Notes under the pieces: model-generated
Database searches by the model: none
What the model was told of the DNA's origin: nothing
What the model saw: the letters and a program-made list of their open reading frames with translations, nothing else
Position numbers and translations under genes: made by a program
Origin: Acipenser ruthenus
Lineage: Eukaryota; Chordata; Actinopteri; Acipenseriformes; Acipenseridae
Assembly: GCF_902713425.1 (NCBI RefSeq)
Contig: NC_081198.1
Span: 22,737,188-22,801,187, forward strand
Reading direction: 5' to 3'
Length of the DNA: 64,000 nucleotides
Shown here: positions 50,268 to 61,244 of the stretch, in pieces
How positions within the stretch are numbered: position 1 is the stretch's first letter
How the letters are laid out: each line of letters begins with the position of its first letter

Positions 50268-53200
50268 TCATTCCATCTTCACGTCCTGAAGTCTGGCGAT
50301 CCTCCACTCCGCGCAGGCCTTGTCCTTCCCGAGGGTCCGGATGTCCAGAATTACAAAGTCCTTGATAAGAGTTTGTGCCCTTCTGGTCGTGGTGATAGTG
50401 TCTAGCTCCTGCTTGTGATAGACACAGACGTTACGGCCTTCCCACAGGATCTGCTTGACAACATTGATGACACGCCAAACGCACTTAGCTGTGCTGGTAG
50501 TGATTCCTCCCGCAGGCCCATAGAGCACAGTCTCAGCGGTCATCTTGGCCGTGTCAGCAAACCTGTTTAGGAAGACAGAGACAGAGAGCCAGACACTGCC
50601 AGCCACATCACACTCCCAGAAGATATGGGCTGGTGTTTCTCTCTTGCGGCACTTTGCATAGGGGCATGTTTCTACTTGGGCTAGTCCCCTCCTGAACATG
50701 AACGCTCGAGTGGGGAGTGCACTGTGGACGGTGTTCCATGCTATATCCTTCTGGACATTACTGAGGCAGCTGTGAGACACATTCTCCCAGATTTTTTGGC
50801 TTTGGGTGAGGGAGAAAGTAGCTACTTTTTCAATTTCCTGGGAACCGGCAAGATATTTAGTTACAGCCTTGTATTCCCAGGAGGCCAATTTTGCTTTATC
50901 TAAGCCCAATTTATATATAGTGTCCCTTAAGGTTCTATAATACAATGGGGGGTCCCAGGAGTACGGCACGGTGTTATCAATAGTGCAGAGGCCCAAGGCC
51001 CTGAGACAGGTGGCAAAATAGAAACGATTCATGTAACATACCTTCCTGTCCAGGGCCTGGATGTTCTTGATAGTTTGCGTGAGCCCCTGCACTCGGGTGA
51101 GCTGCACAACGTCCGGGACCCCCTTACCTCCCTTCTTGTCGGCTTTACTCAGAGTGGCTCGTTTTACCCTCTCCATCTTGCTGCCCCAGATAAAGCGGTG
51201 GATAATGCGGTCCACCACTTTTTTGGTGGTCCTGTCTGGGGGAAAGATTTTTCCTACATAAGAGAGGATGGGGAACAGTATAGACTTGGTTATTAATACT
51301 CTACCCGTCATTGTTAAGGATCTTGTGCTCCATCCGCCAATCTTTTTACAGACCTGGTTAATGGCCGCCGTCCAGCTCTGGGCCCCCGAGCTATTGTTCT
51401 CGAAAATGAGGCCCAGAATCTTGATTTTGTCCTTTTTGACAGGGTACATGTCCGACAGTTCCCTATCTACCTGCCAATTTTTAGACACGTAGACTTCGCT
51501 CTTGGACTTATTAATCACTGCCCCGGTCGCCGTGCAGTACTTCTCAAGGATATTACTAATCCGAGGTACCGACGATGTGTTGGTGCAAATGAGTGACACA
51601 TCGTCCATATATGCTGTTGTTTTGACCTGGACCCCGTTGGATCCAGGCAGCTGGAAACCAGTTATATTGGTATCCCTACGAATTGCCTGCAGGAGGGGTT
51701 CAATGCACACGACATATAGCAGTGGGGATAGTGGGCAACCCTGTCTGACCCCTGACTGGATAGATATTTTACCAGTCAGGTGCCTGTTCACCAAGACTCG
51801 GGTACTAATGTTTGTATATATGGTTTTAACCCACTCCCTAAGTCCAGGAGCGAATTTCATCTGGTCCATCACTTTGTACATATATTCATGGCTTACCCTA
51901 TCGAACGCCTTCTCCTGGTCAAGGTTGAACAGGCAGAGGGGATGGTTCCATTCTCTAGAATAAGCCAGAATGTCCCTTGTTAACATTAAAATATCCGTGA
52001 TGGACCTCCCTGGGACGCCACAAGCCTGGTCAGGGCCAATGACCAAAGGGAGGTGTACTTGTAGCCGGAGCATCAGAGCTTTGGCTAGTATCTTGTAATC
52101 CACGCAAAGGAGGCTGATTGGGCGCCAATTCCGTAGATCTTTAACTTCCCCTTTCTTATGAAGGAGAGTAATTACACTCTCCCGCATAGAAGGGCCCAAC
52201 CGCTTCTCCCTGTAGACCGCTCTGTAGACCTCCGCTAAATGGACTTTTAGCGTGTCCCAAAAAAGATGGTAATACTCACCCGGGATGCCATCTGGACCTG
52301 GCGTCTTACCGGTGTTCATGGTCTTAACCGCCTGGGTGAGCTCCTCCAGCGTGAGTTCTGGGTCCTTCTCCTCCTCCTCCTCGTCCCGCACTGAGTCAGG
52401 CTCCAACTGGCTCAGGAACCACTCTATCAGGGTGTCATCTGTAGCTTTGATGTTATACAGGTCCCTATAGAAGTTCTCTACCACTTTTTTCACTCCCTCA
52501 CTATCCTCTACTATCCTCCCCCTGCTGTCGAGCATGGAGGACATCAAGTGCCGCTTCTCCCTCGTTTTCTGGAAGAAGAAGCGAGTACACTTTTCGTCTT
52601 CCTCCATTTTTTGCACTTTTGCATTGTGCATGACCTTTCGTTGTTCCTCCCTACAAAGCACTGAAAGATCTAGCTTGGTCTGGGCTATCTCGTCGCTTAC
52701 AGGGAACCCCCGAAGCTGAAGCAGGCTCAGACGCTGGAGGGCAGCATTCAGGTATTTATATTTGGCCCTCCTTTCTTTTGCTTTCCTCTTGCCTGCTGCT
52801 ATGAAATAACCCTTAGTTCTCATTTTGACCATCTCCCACCACTCTATAGGGGAGTTGAATAGGTCACGCAAAGTGGTCCACTCAACAAGCCTGCTCTTAT
52901 AGGCTGCAGCTATGGAGGGGTCATCGAGTAAGGAGGTGTTTAATTTCCAGACCCCTGACCCCATCTGGGAGGTCTGAGGGACCTGCAATGTTACCTGCAG
53001 GAGCCTATGGTCAGAGAAGAAGACGGCCTGGGTGTCTACTGCCGTCTTCGTAAGGGAGCTGGTATGCAGGACGAGATCTATACGGGAGAAGGAGGTCCCA
53101 GATGAGCTCACCCAGGTAAAGGGAGGCACCAGGTCCTTACCTGCATCACACAGGGAGAAATCAGATATTACGGAGGACAAAACTCTACTAGAGCGGTCGT

Positions 53201-53711
53201 TGCGTGGCCTGCTCCGGTCTACGTCCCTCAGAGCACAATTGAAGTCACCTGACACGATGACGGGTACGTTCCCCAGCAGGAGTGGACGCAGCTGTGGAAA
53301 AAATTGAACTCTTTCGTTTTGGTTAGTGGGTGCGTAGACATTGACCAGTCTGAGGGGAGTGTTGTTGTATGTCACATCCACGCTCAGAATTCTACCAGGT
53401 TCTACCTCCCTGCTGCTGCGGGAGGTAATAAATGGGTTTTTAAACAGGATACCTACTCCGTCGGCTCTGGCTATGTTGGAGCCCGACCAGAAGGAGTCCC
53501 CCAGGGTCCAACTCTCCTTCAGGTCCCTATAATCAGGGCTCGACGAAATACCACACTCCTGCAGAAAGATGAGATCTGCTTTCAAGTTAGCTAGATAGTT
53601 TAGTACATCAAATCTTTTTTGTGTCTCCCTGATGCTCCTGACATTAACAGACACACATATCAGGGCCATCAGGGTAGCTAACAAGAAAAGGAGTCGCTGC
53701 GTCCACCCCAT
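50268..53711 (-). CDS. LINE ORF2: endonuclease-reverse transcriptase, A4
   Basis: A complete 1147-residue protein with all endonuclease residues (N23, E52, D156, N158), the RT motifs GKTPGPDG, NWRPISLL, QEKAFDRVSH, GVRQGCPLSPLLY and YMDD (701-704), and the C-terminal CCHC motif from 1016. Only scattered substitutions separate it from A3 and A5. The frame is sound, but the element has no 5' UTR or ORF1 start, so it is unlikely to move on its own. It starts 5 nt after the ORF1 stop. Confidence 0.95.
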   Translation of the reverse strand: MGWTQRLLFLLATLMALICVSVNVRSIRETQKRFDVLNYLANLKADLIFLQECGISSSPDYRDLKESWTLGDSFWSGSNIARADGVGILFKNPFITSRSSREVEPGRILSVDVTYNNTPLRLVNVYAPTNQNERVQFFPQLRPLLLGNVPVIVSGDFNCALRDVDRSRPRNDRSSRVLSSVISDFSLCDAGKDLVPPFTWVSSSGTSFSRIDLVLHTSSLTKTAVDTQAVFFSDHRLLQVTLQVPQTSQMGSGVWKLNTSLLDDPSIAAAYKSRLVEWTTLRDLFNSPIEWWEMVKMRTKGYFIAAGKRKAKERRAKYKYLNAALQRLSLLQLRGFPVSDEIAQTKLDLSVLCREEQRKVMHNAKVQKMEEDEKCTRFFFQKTREKRHLMSSMLDSRGRIVEDSEGVKKVVENFYRDLYNIKATDDTLIEWFLSQLEPDSVRDEEEEEKDPELTLEELTQAVKTMNTGKTPGPDGIPGEYYHLFWDTLKVHLAEVYRAVYREKRLGPSMRESVITLLHKKGEVKDLRNWRPISLLCVDYKILAKALMLRLQVHLPLVIGPDQACGVPGRSITDILMLTRDILAYSREWNHPLCLFNLDQEKAFDRVSHEYMYKVMDQMKFAPGLREWVKTIYTNISTRVLVNRHLTGKISIQSGVRQGCPLSPLLYVVCIEPLLQAIRRDTNITGFQLPGSNGVQVKTTAYMDDVSLICTNTSSVPRISNILEKYCTATGAVINKSKSEVYVSKNWQVDRELSDMYPVKKDKIKILGLIFENNSSGAQSWTAAINQVCKKIGGWSTRSLTMTGRVLITKSILFPILSYVGKIFPPDRTTKKVVDRIIHRFIWGSKMERVKRATLSKADKKGGKGVPDVVQLTRVQGLTQTIKNIQALDRKVCYMNRFYFATCLRALGLCTIDNTVPYSWDPPLYYRTLRDTIYKLGLDKAKLASWEYKAVTKYLAGSQEIEKVATFSLTQSQKIWENVSHSCLSNVQKDIAWNTVHSALPTRAFMFRRGLAQVETCPYAKCRKRETPAHIFWECDVAGSVWLSVSVFLNRFADTAKMTAETVLYGPAGGITTSTAKCVWRVINVVKQILWEGRNVCVYHKQELDTITTTRRAQTLIKDFVILDIRTLGKDKACAEWRIARLQDVKME

Positions 53712-53716
53712 AGCGA

Positions 53717-55624
53717 CTATGATTGGGAGGTCGGGACACTCTTCCTACTCTTAGCTCTACGCTTGCTTCGAGGGGGCTTGGGCTTATTTGCAACTCCCAT
53801 CACCCCTGAGAAGGTACTCACTGCTGCCTCGTCCAAGAAGGCACCGTCTTTATATGCACAGTACGTGGAGTTGTTGGGGCTATTCAACTCCCCACAAGGT
53901 AAGTCTGGTGGAACTTGCTCAGGGCCCCTCGGAACGTGTGGGTCAGCTTTGTCCTGGGGGGGGGTTATGACAGACAGCATTCTTTGGCTGTTACCGTCTG
54001 TTGAATTGGAGCTGTTAGCAGACTTCTGGCTTACCGCGTCCAGGGGTATTCCCATGTCCTCCAGTGCTGTATCTAGGAGGACCTCTAGGGGGCCCCTGGT
54101 TTTGCCCATACAAGGGAGGGGGTCAAGGATGCTTTGAAGGGAGGCCCTTCGCTTGAAGAGGTTCATTGCTACCGAGGTACTGCTGGTCAGGGAAGGTGTT
54201 GACCCAGACCTCTCCCTCGGTGCATTAGTGAACACCTCTTCTGCGAGGTGTGCTAGGGTTTGTGCCAACGACTGGGAAGGCTGGCTGGGGATGCCCTGGC
54301 TGGCTGCTACCTGCCCACTAGGCGGCAGTGTAGCCGTCCCACTCGCCTCCGTCTCTGCCTGCGAGGGCAAGACTGGGGACTTTGTGTGGACATTAGCTGG
54401 TTTTGGATCTATGGGGGCCACCTGCAACTTGCTGTCTTTGATCCTGATCTTCTTTCTTTTCCCCCCCTCGTCTCTACCCTTTCTTTTCCCCACCCTCTGC
54501 TGGTTCTTCACTCCCTTCCCCTCCTTCTCACTCTCACTTTCACTGTCGCATTCGCTTTCCTCCCCCACGGACTCAATCCTTATGGCGTCATAACGAGAGC
54601 CGAGGGGGAGTGCTGGCGCTGAGAGGGCCCTACTCAGGGGGGGGCCGCTGCTGGGTCCGGGCTCCCTCCCTGCCTCGTGTTCTGCATCAGAGGAGCTACT
54701 GGAGGAGCTATTGGAGTAGCTGTTGTACTCTCTCTCTGGGCTGGGGGAAGGGGTCCTCGTAAAACGGGACATGTCTCGGGGGCGGGGGGGTGAGGGGGGT
54801 GCTGGTGATGATGGTGGTGCTGGAGTCTGGGTCTTGGATACTGTTGGTGGTGATGTGGACTGATCTTTGTTACTTGCTCCCTCTTCCTGCTCAGGCCTAG
54901 GCTTGTTCGTATTTGCCTTGCTGGCTCTGGCCATGTTGGCATAGGAAGAGGGGCAGTCCTTAAACAGGTGCCCCTTCTTTCCACACAAATTGCACTGCCT
55001 CTCTTCTCTGCAGTGGCTGGTCTCGTGGGGGGCGCCGCAGTTCCTGCACTTGACTACAGTACATGCGGCCGCCAGGTGTCCTAATTCCCCACATTTCCTG
55101 CAGAGTTTTGGCATCCCATTATAGAATACCAGCCCTCTGTTGGGCCCTAACACTATGGAGTTTGGAATGTGGCGGACGCCTCCAATGCCCGATGGATCAA
55201 CATTAAGGCGTACCAGCCACTTTCTGGCTCCTGTCCAAACCCCATCTTCATCTGTAATTTTCCTCCCTTCTGATGACACCCTCCCATAGCGGTTAAGCCA
55301 TGTTGTAATATCATAGTCGCTAACAGCCTCATTGAAAAATTGGACAGTAACAACTTTCATTTCTCTGTCTGTCAGTGCATCCACACAAAATTCTTTGTAT
55401 GGAGCGAGATATTTATTCTCCCCCCAAAAGGACCACATTTCTTGTAACTTTTGGGGGTTCCTAAAACTGACCTCAAACACTTCCTTAAGCCCTGGCAATT
55501 TCACCAAACAATTCAAGTCAGAAGGGGAAAAACCCATACCCCTCTGAAGAATGGTCCGGCTGAACTCCAGTCTCGTCAGTCCTGGTTACGTTTCCTCTTG
55601 CTGGGTCCTTGTGAAGCGCACCGC
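53717..55624 (-). pseudogene. LINE ORF1, N-terminus lost, A4
   Basis: Open for 606 residues from an internal Met at 55537 (MGFSPSDLNC) to the normal C-terminus at 53717 (SVPTSQS). It shows the undamaged layout of the lineage A protein: N-terminal domain, zinc knuckles CRKCGELGHLAAAC, CRNCGAPHETSHC and CNLCGKKGHLFKDC, Pro/Ser-rich region, acidic Ser/Glu stretch, KRKK patch and Pro/Ser-rich end. Codons before the Met contain a stop (GAA to TAA near 55587), and the first 13 or so codons are deleted. The G runs that break A2, A3 and A5 are in frame here. Confidence 0.9.
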
Positions 55625-55869
55625 CCTTGCCCGGGGCCCCCCAGCCTGGACGGCACAGGGGGATTCAAAGGTGGGTGCAAAATTCCAAGCACAAGCAGAC
55701 CCCCAAAAAACGGGCTGCTGCTTCCAGAGGGGAAATGTGCAATTTAAGCAGGAGAAAACAAAACAAAGCAAAAACACACACATAACACCAAAAACAAAAC
55801 ATAAACTGGCGGAGTGCGTCTTACAAATAGTCATGCCAAGCTGCTATGCTGTGCAAGGTGCCTTGGGTA
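55625..55869 (-). promoter_or_regulatory. U2 promoter without U2 start, next to A4
   Basis: PSE candidate at 55661-55677 and SPH-like DSE motif at 55852-55869 are retained, but the U2 start site is deleted. If active, the promoter would fire straight into ORF1 of A4. Confidence 0.6.
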
Positions 55870-56011
55870 ACTACAACTGTGCCTCGCTGGCTGGCTGGCT
55901 GGCTGGCTAAGAAGGACCTGGCATAGGGACATGTTCCACCACACTTGTCTGGTTAGCTGCATGCTCCCAGGAAACAACCTGCTGCTGTCTACATCATCAC
56001 CATATGTGAAT

Positions 56012-56108
56012 AAAAGAAAGAAAGACAGCAAGAAAGAAAGAGAGAAAGAAAGAAAGAAAGAGAGAAAGAAAGAGAGAAAGAAAGAAAGAGAGAAAGAAAA
56101 AAAAAGAA
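56012..56108. repeat. GAAA/GAGA microsatellite in U2 spacer
   Basis: Purine tract after a catatgtg variant of the usual cacatgtg. Confidence 0.95.
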
Positions 56109-56191
56109 GTAAAACGGCGGGAAAACTTGCATCAACACTGGCACTCTCCCTCCAGCAGGGGTAGACAAAATGCTCACAGGAGAGATCCAGA

Positions 56192-56207
56192 TCTGACTTT
56201 GACCAAC
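56192..56207 (-). terminator. 3' box of U2 gene 56220-56406
   Basis: GTTGGTCAAAGTCAGA on the minus strand, 12 nt past the RNA end. Confidence 0.85.
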
Positions 56208-56219
56208 GTTAGAGAAAGG

Positions 56220-56406
56220 TGTGCACCGTTCCCGGAGGTACTGCAATACCGGGCCGATGCGTGGAGTGGACGGAGCAAGCCCCTGTTCCATCTCCCGATT
56301 CCAAAAATCAATTTAATATATGGTCCCCTGATAGGGGACGTATCAGATATTAAACTGATAAGAACAGATACTACACTTGATCTTAGCCAAAAGGCCGAGA
56401 AGCGAT
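56220..56406 (-). ncRNA. RNU2: U2 snRNA, intact copy 4
   Basis: A full-length 187-nt U2 with all landmarks (branch-point recognition sequence, Sm site, stems IIa/IIb, 3' stem-loop) and no visible change from copy 1. Promoter on the right and 3' box on the left are in place. It is the only intact U2 in the right half of the window. Confidence 0.98.
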
Positions 56407-56662
56407 GGTGACTTGGCCCTTGCCCGGGGCCCCCCAGCCCGGACGGCACAGGGGGATTCAAAGGTGGGTGCAAAATTCCAAGCACAAGCAGACCCCCAAA
56501 AAACGGGCTGCTGCTTCCAGAGGGGAAATGTGCAATTTAAGCAGGAGGAAACAAAACAAAGCAAAAACACACACATAACACCAAAAACAAAACATAAACT
56601 GGCGGAGTGCGTCTTACAAATAGTCATGCCAAGCTGCTATGCTGTGCAAGGTGCCTTGGGTA
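56407..56662 (-). promoter_or_regulatory. U2 snRNA promoter, intact copy 4
   Basis: PSE candidate at 56454-56470; SPH-like DSE motif at 56645-56662. Confidence 0.7.
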
Positions 56663-56800
56663 ACTACAACTGTGCCTCGCTGGCTGGCTGGCTTGCTAAG
56701 AAGGTCCTGGCATAGGGACATGTTCCACCACACTTGTCTGGTTAGCTGCATGCTCCCAGGAAACAACTTGCTGCTGTCTACATCATCACCACATGTGAAT

Positions 56801-56898
56801 AAAAGAAAGAAAGACAGCAAGAAAGAAAGAGAGAAAGAAAGAGAGAAAGAGAGAAAGAAAGAGAGAAAGAAAGAAAGAGAGAAAGAAAAAAAAAAGAA
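56801..56898. repeat. GAAA/GAGA microsatellite in U2 spacer
   Basis: Purine tract of GAAA/GAGA units ending in an A tract. Confidence 0.95.
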
Positions 56899-57009
56899 GT
56901 AAAACGGCGGGAAAACTTGCATCAACACTGGCACTCTCCCTCCAGCAGGGGTAGACAAAATGCTCACAGGAGAGATCCAGATCTGACTTTGACCAACGTT
57001 AGAGAAAGG

Positions 57010-57143
57010 TGTGCACCGTTCCCGGAGGTACTGCAATACCGGGCCGATGCATGGAGTGGACGGAGCAAGCCCCTGTTCCATCTCCCGATTCCAAAAATCA
57101 ATTTAATATATGGTCCCCTGATAGGGGACGTATCAGATATTAA
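57010..57143 (-). pseudogene. RNU2: U2 snRNA 3' fragment (nt 54-187) downstream of A5
   Basis: The last 134 nt of U2 after the A5 3' end, with one change (gatgcatgg for gatgcgtgg). 3' box at 56982-56997; the 5' partner is at 63492-63573. Confidence 0.95.
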
Positions 57144-57792
57144 TACTCTTTTATTGAGATTTTACATTTTTTTACATTTACACCCATTCGTTTTTTCATT
57201 CATTTTACATTTCTTTTAAAGATGACATTCATGCATACAGACATACATTTTGTTTTAAAAGCATTTAAAATACATTTAAAAACACCAAGACAATTGTGCT
57301 TTGTAAATGGTTAAAACAGACACAGATTAAAATCAACATGAAAAAAACCTGTGCTGCTTTAAAAGTGACTGGAAAAAAAGAACCATCTATAAAAAACCAG
57401 TGCTTGTGAGGGCCGGGGAGTGCTCTCTAAAAAGGTTCAAAAGTGAACATAAAACTAGATCTAAAACAGGGACAGGGGAAAAGGGACAGTGTGTAAAACA
57501 GTGAGTTAAAATTCTAAAATTTTAAAACACTTAAAATGTAACTTTTAATAGTTGACATTAAAAATCTTTTAGATACATAAAACAAAACAAAACAAAATCA
57601 AATAAAACATTCAAAATAAATCAAATAAAAGTCCATAAAACTGAAACAAAAAGACTACATAAAACCAGGGCACCGTTCAAAAACGGTCATGCCAGCTAAA
57701 AAGGGCGGAATGCTGGCATGACAAAATAAATAAAAGGCTTAGCGGTGCCCCGTAGTCCCGCTCCTAGGAGCTAGCGGTTCCAGTTTTTTCCT
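57144..57792 (-). other. 3' UTR of A5
   Basis: A 649-bp 3' UTR without poly(A), ending in CAATAAAAGAGTA at U2 nt 54. Confidence 0.85.
57668..57750 (-). other. Nested stem-loop in lineage A 3' UTR, A5
   Basis: Perfect inner 11-bp stem; outer stem with the same single mismatch as A3 and A4. Confidence 0.7.
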
Positions 57793-60700
57793 TTATTCCA
57801 TCTTCACGTCCTGAAGTCCGGCGATCCTCCACTCCGCGCAGGCCTTGTCCTTCCCGAGGGTCCGGATGTCCAGAATTACAAAGTCCTTGATAAGAGTTTG
57901 TGCCCTTCTGGTCGTGGTGATAGTGTCTAGCTCCTGCTTGTGATAGACACAGACGTTACGGCCCTCCCACAGGATCTGCTTGACAACATTGATGACACGC
58001 CAAACGCACTTAGCTGTGCTGGTAGTGATTCCTCCCGCAGGCCCATAGAGCACAGTCTCAGCAGTCATCTTGGCCGTGTCAGCAAACCTGTTTAGGAAGA
58101 CAGAGACAGAGAGCCAGACACTGCCAGCCACATCACACTCCCAGAAGATATGGGCTGGTGTTTCTCTCTTGCGGCACTTTGCATAGGGGCATGTTTCTAC
58201 TTGGGCTAGTCCCCTCCTGAACATGAACGCTCGAGTGGGGAGTGCACTGTGGACGGTGTTCCATGCTATATCCTTCTGGACATTACTGAGGCAGCTGTGA
58301 GACACATTCTCCCAGATTTTTTGGCTTTGGGTGAGGGAGAAAGTAGCTACTTTTTCAATTTCCTGGGAAGCGGCAAGATATTTAGTTACAGCCTTGTATT
58401 CCCAGGAGGCCAATTTTGCTTTATCTAAGCCCAATTTATATATAGTGTCCCTTAAGGTTCTATAATACAATGGGGGGTCCCAGGAGTACGGCACGGTGTT
58501 ATCAATAGTGCAGAGGCCCAAGGCCCTGAGACAGGTGGCAAAATAGAAACGATTCATGTAACATACCTTCCTGTCCAGGGCCTGGATGTTCTTGATAGTT
58601 TGCGTGAGCCCCTGCACTCGGGTGAGCTGCACAACGTCCGGGACCCCCTTACCTCCCTTCTTGTCGGCTTTACTCAGGGTGGCTCGCTTTACCCTCTCCA
58701 TCTTGCTGCCCCAGATAAAGCGGTGGATAATGCGGTCCACCACTTTTTTGGTGGTCCTGTCTGGGGGAAAGATTTTTCCTACATAAGAGAGGATGGGGAA
58801 CAGTATAGACTTGGTTATTAATACTCTACCCGTCATTGTTAAGGATCTTGTGCTCCATCCGCCAATCTTTTTACGGACCTGGTTAATGGCCGCCGTCCAG
58901 CTCTGGGCCCCCGAGCTATTGTTCTCGAAAATGAGGCCCAGAATCTTGATTTTGTCCTTTTTGACAGGGTACATGTCCGACAGTTCCCTATCTACCTGCC
59001 AATTTTTAGACACGTAGACTTCGCTCTTGGACTTATTAATCACTGCCCCGGTCGCCGTGCAGTACTTCTCAAGGATATTACTAATCCGAGGTACCGACGA
59101 TGAGTTGGTGCAAATGAGTGACACATCGTCCATATATGCTGTTGTTTTGACCTGGACCCCGTTGGATCCAGGCAGCTGGAAACCAGTTATATTGGTATCC
59201 CTACGAATTGCCTGCAGGAGGGGTTCAATGCACACGACATATAGCAGTGGGGATAGTGGGCAACCCTGTCTGACCCCTGACTGGATAGATATTTTACCAG
59301 TCAGGTGCCTGTTCACCAAGACTCGGGTACTAATGTTTGTATATATGGTTTTAACCCACTCCCTAAGTCCAGGAGCGAATTTCATCTGGTCCATCACTTT
59401 GTACGTATATTCATGGCTTACCCTATCGAACGCCTTCTCCTGGTCAAGGTTGAACAGGCAGAGGGGATGGTTCCGTTCTCTAGAATAAGCCAGAATGTCC
59501 CTTGTTAACATTAAAATATCCGTGATGGACCTCCCTGGGACGCCACAAGCCTGGTCGGGGCCAATGACCAAAGGGAGGTGTACTTGTAGCCGGAGCATCA
59601 GAGCTTTGGCTAGTATCTTGTAATCCACGCAAAGGAGGCTGATTGGGCGCCAATTCCGTAGATCTTTAACTTCCCCTTTCTTATGAAGGAGAGTAATTAC
59701 ACTCTCCCGCATAGAAGGGCCCAACCGCTTCTCCCTGTAGACCGCTCTGTAGACCTCCGCTAAATGGACTTTTAGCGTGTCCCAAAAAAGATGGTAATAC
59801 TCACCCGGGATGCCATCTGGACCTGGCGTCTTACCGGTGTTCATGGTCTTAACCGCCTGGGTGAGCTCCTCCAGCGTGAGTTCTGGGTCCTTCTCCTCCT
59901 CCTCCTCCTCGTCCCGCACTGAGTCAGGCTCCAACTGGCTCAGGAACCACTCTATCAGGGTGTCATCTGTAGCTTTGATGTTATACAGGTCCCTATAGAA
60001 GTTCTCTACCACTTTTTTCACTCCCTCACTATCCTCTACTATCCTCCCCCTGCTGTCGAGCATGGAGGACATCAAGTGCCGCTTCTCCCTCGTTTTCTGG
60101 AAGAAGAAGCGAGTACACTTTTCGTCTTCCTCCATTTTTTGCACTTTTGCATTGTGCATGACCTTTCGTTGTTCCTCCCTACAAAGCACTGAAAGATCTA
60201 GCTTGGTCTGGGCTATCTCGTCGCTTACAGGGAACCCCCGAAGCTGAAGCAGGCTCAGACGCTGGAGGGCAGCATTCAGGTATTTATATTTGGCCCTCCT
60301 TTCTTTTGCTTTCCTCTTGCCTGCTGCTATGAAATAACCCTTAGTTCTCATTTTGACCATCTCCCACCACTCTATAGGGGAGTTGAATAGGTCACGCAAA
60401 GTGGTCCACTCAACAAGCCTGCTCTTATAGGCTGCAGCTATGGAGGGGTCATCGAGTAAGGAGGTGTTTAATTTCCAGACCCCTGACCCCATCTGGGAGG
60501 TCTGAGGGACCTGCAATGTTACCTGCAGGAGCCTATGGTCAGAGAAGAAGACGGCCTGGGTGTCTACTGCCGTCTTCGTAAGGGAGCTGGTATGCAGGAC
60601 GAGATCTATACGGGAGAAGGAGGTCCCAGATGAGCTCACCCAGGTAAAGGGAGGCACCAGGTCCTTACCTGCATCACACAGGGAGAAATCAGATATTACA

Positions 60701-61239
60701 GAGGACAAAACTCTACTAGAGCGGTCGTTGCGTGGCCTGCTCCGGTCTACGTCCCTCAGAGCACAATTGAAGTCACCTGACACGATGACGGGTACGTTCC
60801 CCAGCAGGAGTGGACGCAGCTGTGGAAAAAATTGAACTCTTTCGTTTTGGTTAGTGGGTGCGTAGACATTGACCAGTCTGAGGGGAGTGTTGTTGTATGT
60901 CACATCCACGCTCAGAATTCTACCAGGTTCTACCTCCCTGCTGCTGCAGGAGGTAATAAATGGGTTTTTAAACAGGATACCTACTCCGTCGGCTCTGGCT
61001 ATGTTGGAGCCCGACCAGAAGGAGTCCCCCAGGGTCCAACTCTCCTTCAGGTCCCTATAATCAGGGCTCGACGAAATACCACACTCCTGCAGAAAGATGA
61101 GATCTGCTTTCAAGTTAGCTAGATAGTTTAGTACATCAAATCTTTTTTGTGTCTCCCTGATGCTCCTGACATTAACAGACACACATATCAGGGCCATCAG
61201 GGTAGCTAACAAGAAAAGGAGTCGCTGCGTCCACCCCAT
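57793..61239 (-). CDS. LINE ORF2: endonuclease-reverse transcriptase, A5
   Basis: A complete 1148-residue protein, one residue longer than A3 and A4 because of an extra Glu in the RDEEEEEEKDPE stretch before the RT domain (a GAG/CTC triplet gain). All endonuclease residues, the RT motifs including YMDD (701-704 plus one), and the C-terminal CCHC are present. It begins 5 nt after the ORF1 stop. The same hydrophobic leader precedes M15. Confidence 0.96.
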   Translation of the reverse strand: MGWTQRLLFLLATLMALICVSVNVRSIRETQKRFDVLNYLANLKADLIFLQECGISSSPDYRDLKESWTLGDSFWSGSNIARADGVGILFKNPFITSCSSREVEPGRILSVDVTYNNTPLRLVNVYAPTNQNERVQFFPQLRPLLLGNVPVIVSGDFNCALRDVDRSRPRNDRSSRVLSSVISDFSLCDAGKDLVPPFTWVSSSGTSFSRIDLVLHTSSLTKTAVDTQAVFFSDHRLLQVTLQVPQTSQMGSGVWKLNTSLLDDPSIAAAYKSRLVEWTTLRDLFNSPIEWWEMVKMRTKGYFIAAGKRKAKERRAKYKYLNAALQRLSLLQLRGFPVSDEIAQTKLDLSVLCREEQRKVMHNAKVQKMEEDEKCTRFFFQKTREKRHLMSSMLDSRGRIVEDSEGVKKVVENFYRDLYNIKATDDTLIEWFLSQLEPDSVRDEEEEEEKDPELTLEELTQAVKTMNTGKTPGPDGIPGEYYHLFWDTLKVHLAEVYRAVYREKRLGPSMRESVITLLHKKGEVKDLRNWRPISLLCVDYKILAKALMLRLQVHLPLVIGPDQACGVPGRSITDILMLTRDILAYSRERNHPLCLFNLDQEKAFDRVSHEYTYKVMDQMKFAPGLREWVKTIYTNISTRVLVNRHLTGKISIQSGVRQGCPLSPLLYVVCIEPLLQAIRRDTNITGFQLPGSNGVQVKTTAYMDDVSLICTNSSSVPRISNILEKYCTATGAVINKSKSEVYVSKNWQVDRELSDMYPVKKDKIKILGLIFENNSSGAQSWTAAINQVRKKIGGWSTRSLTMTGRVLITKSILFPILSYVGKIFPPDRTTKKVVDRIIHRFIWGSKMERVKRATLSKADKKGGKGVPDVVQLTRVQGLTQTIKNIQALDRKVCYMNRFYFATCLRALGLCTIDNTVPYSWDPPLYYRTLRDTIYKLGLDKAKLASWEYKAVTKYLAASQEIEKVATFSLTQSQKIWENVSHSCLSNVQKDIAWNTVHSALPTRAFMFRRGLAQVETCPYAKCRKRETPAHIFWECDVAGSVWLSVSVFLNRFADTAKMTAETVLYGPAGGITTSTAKCVWRVINVVKQILWEGRNVCVYHKQELDTITTTRRAQTLIKDFVILDIRTLGKDKACAEWRIAGLQDVKME

Positions 61240-61244
61240 AGCGA

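Larger units (their letters stand above)
49621..55624 (-). mobile_element. U2-targeted LINE, lineage A, copy A4 (5' end lost)
   Basis: 6.00 kb; no LTR insertion. ORF2 is open. The 5' side stops inside ORF1 (near codon 14) and joins the U2 promoter about 10 bp upstream of the U2 start, so the whole 5' UTR, the ORF1 start and U2 nt 1-66 are deleted. This is either a 5'-truncated insertion with a target deletion or a later deletion. Confidence 0.93.
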
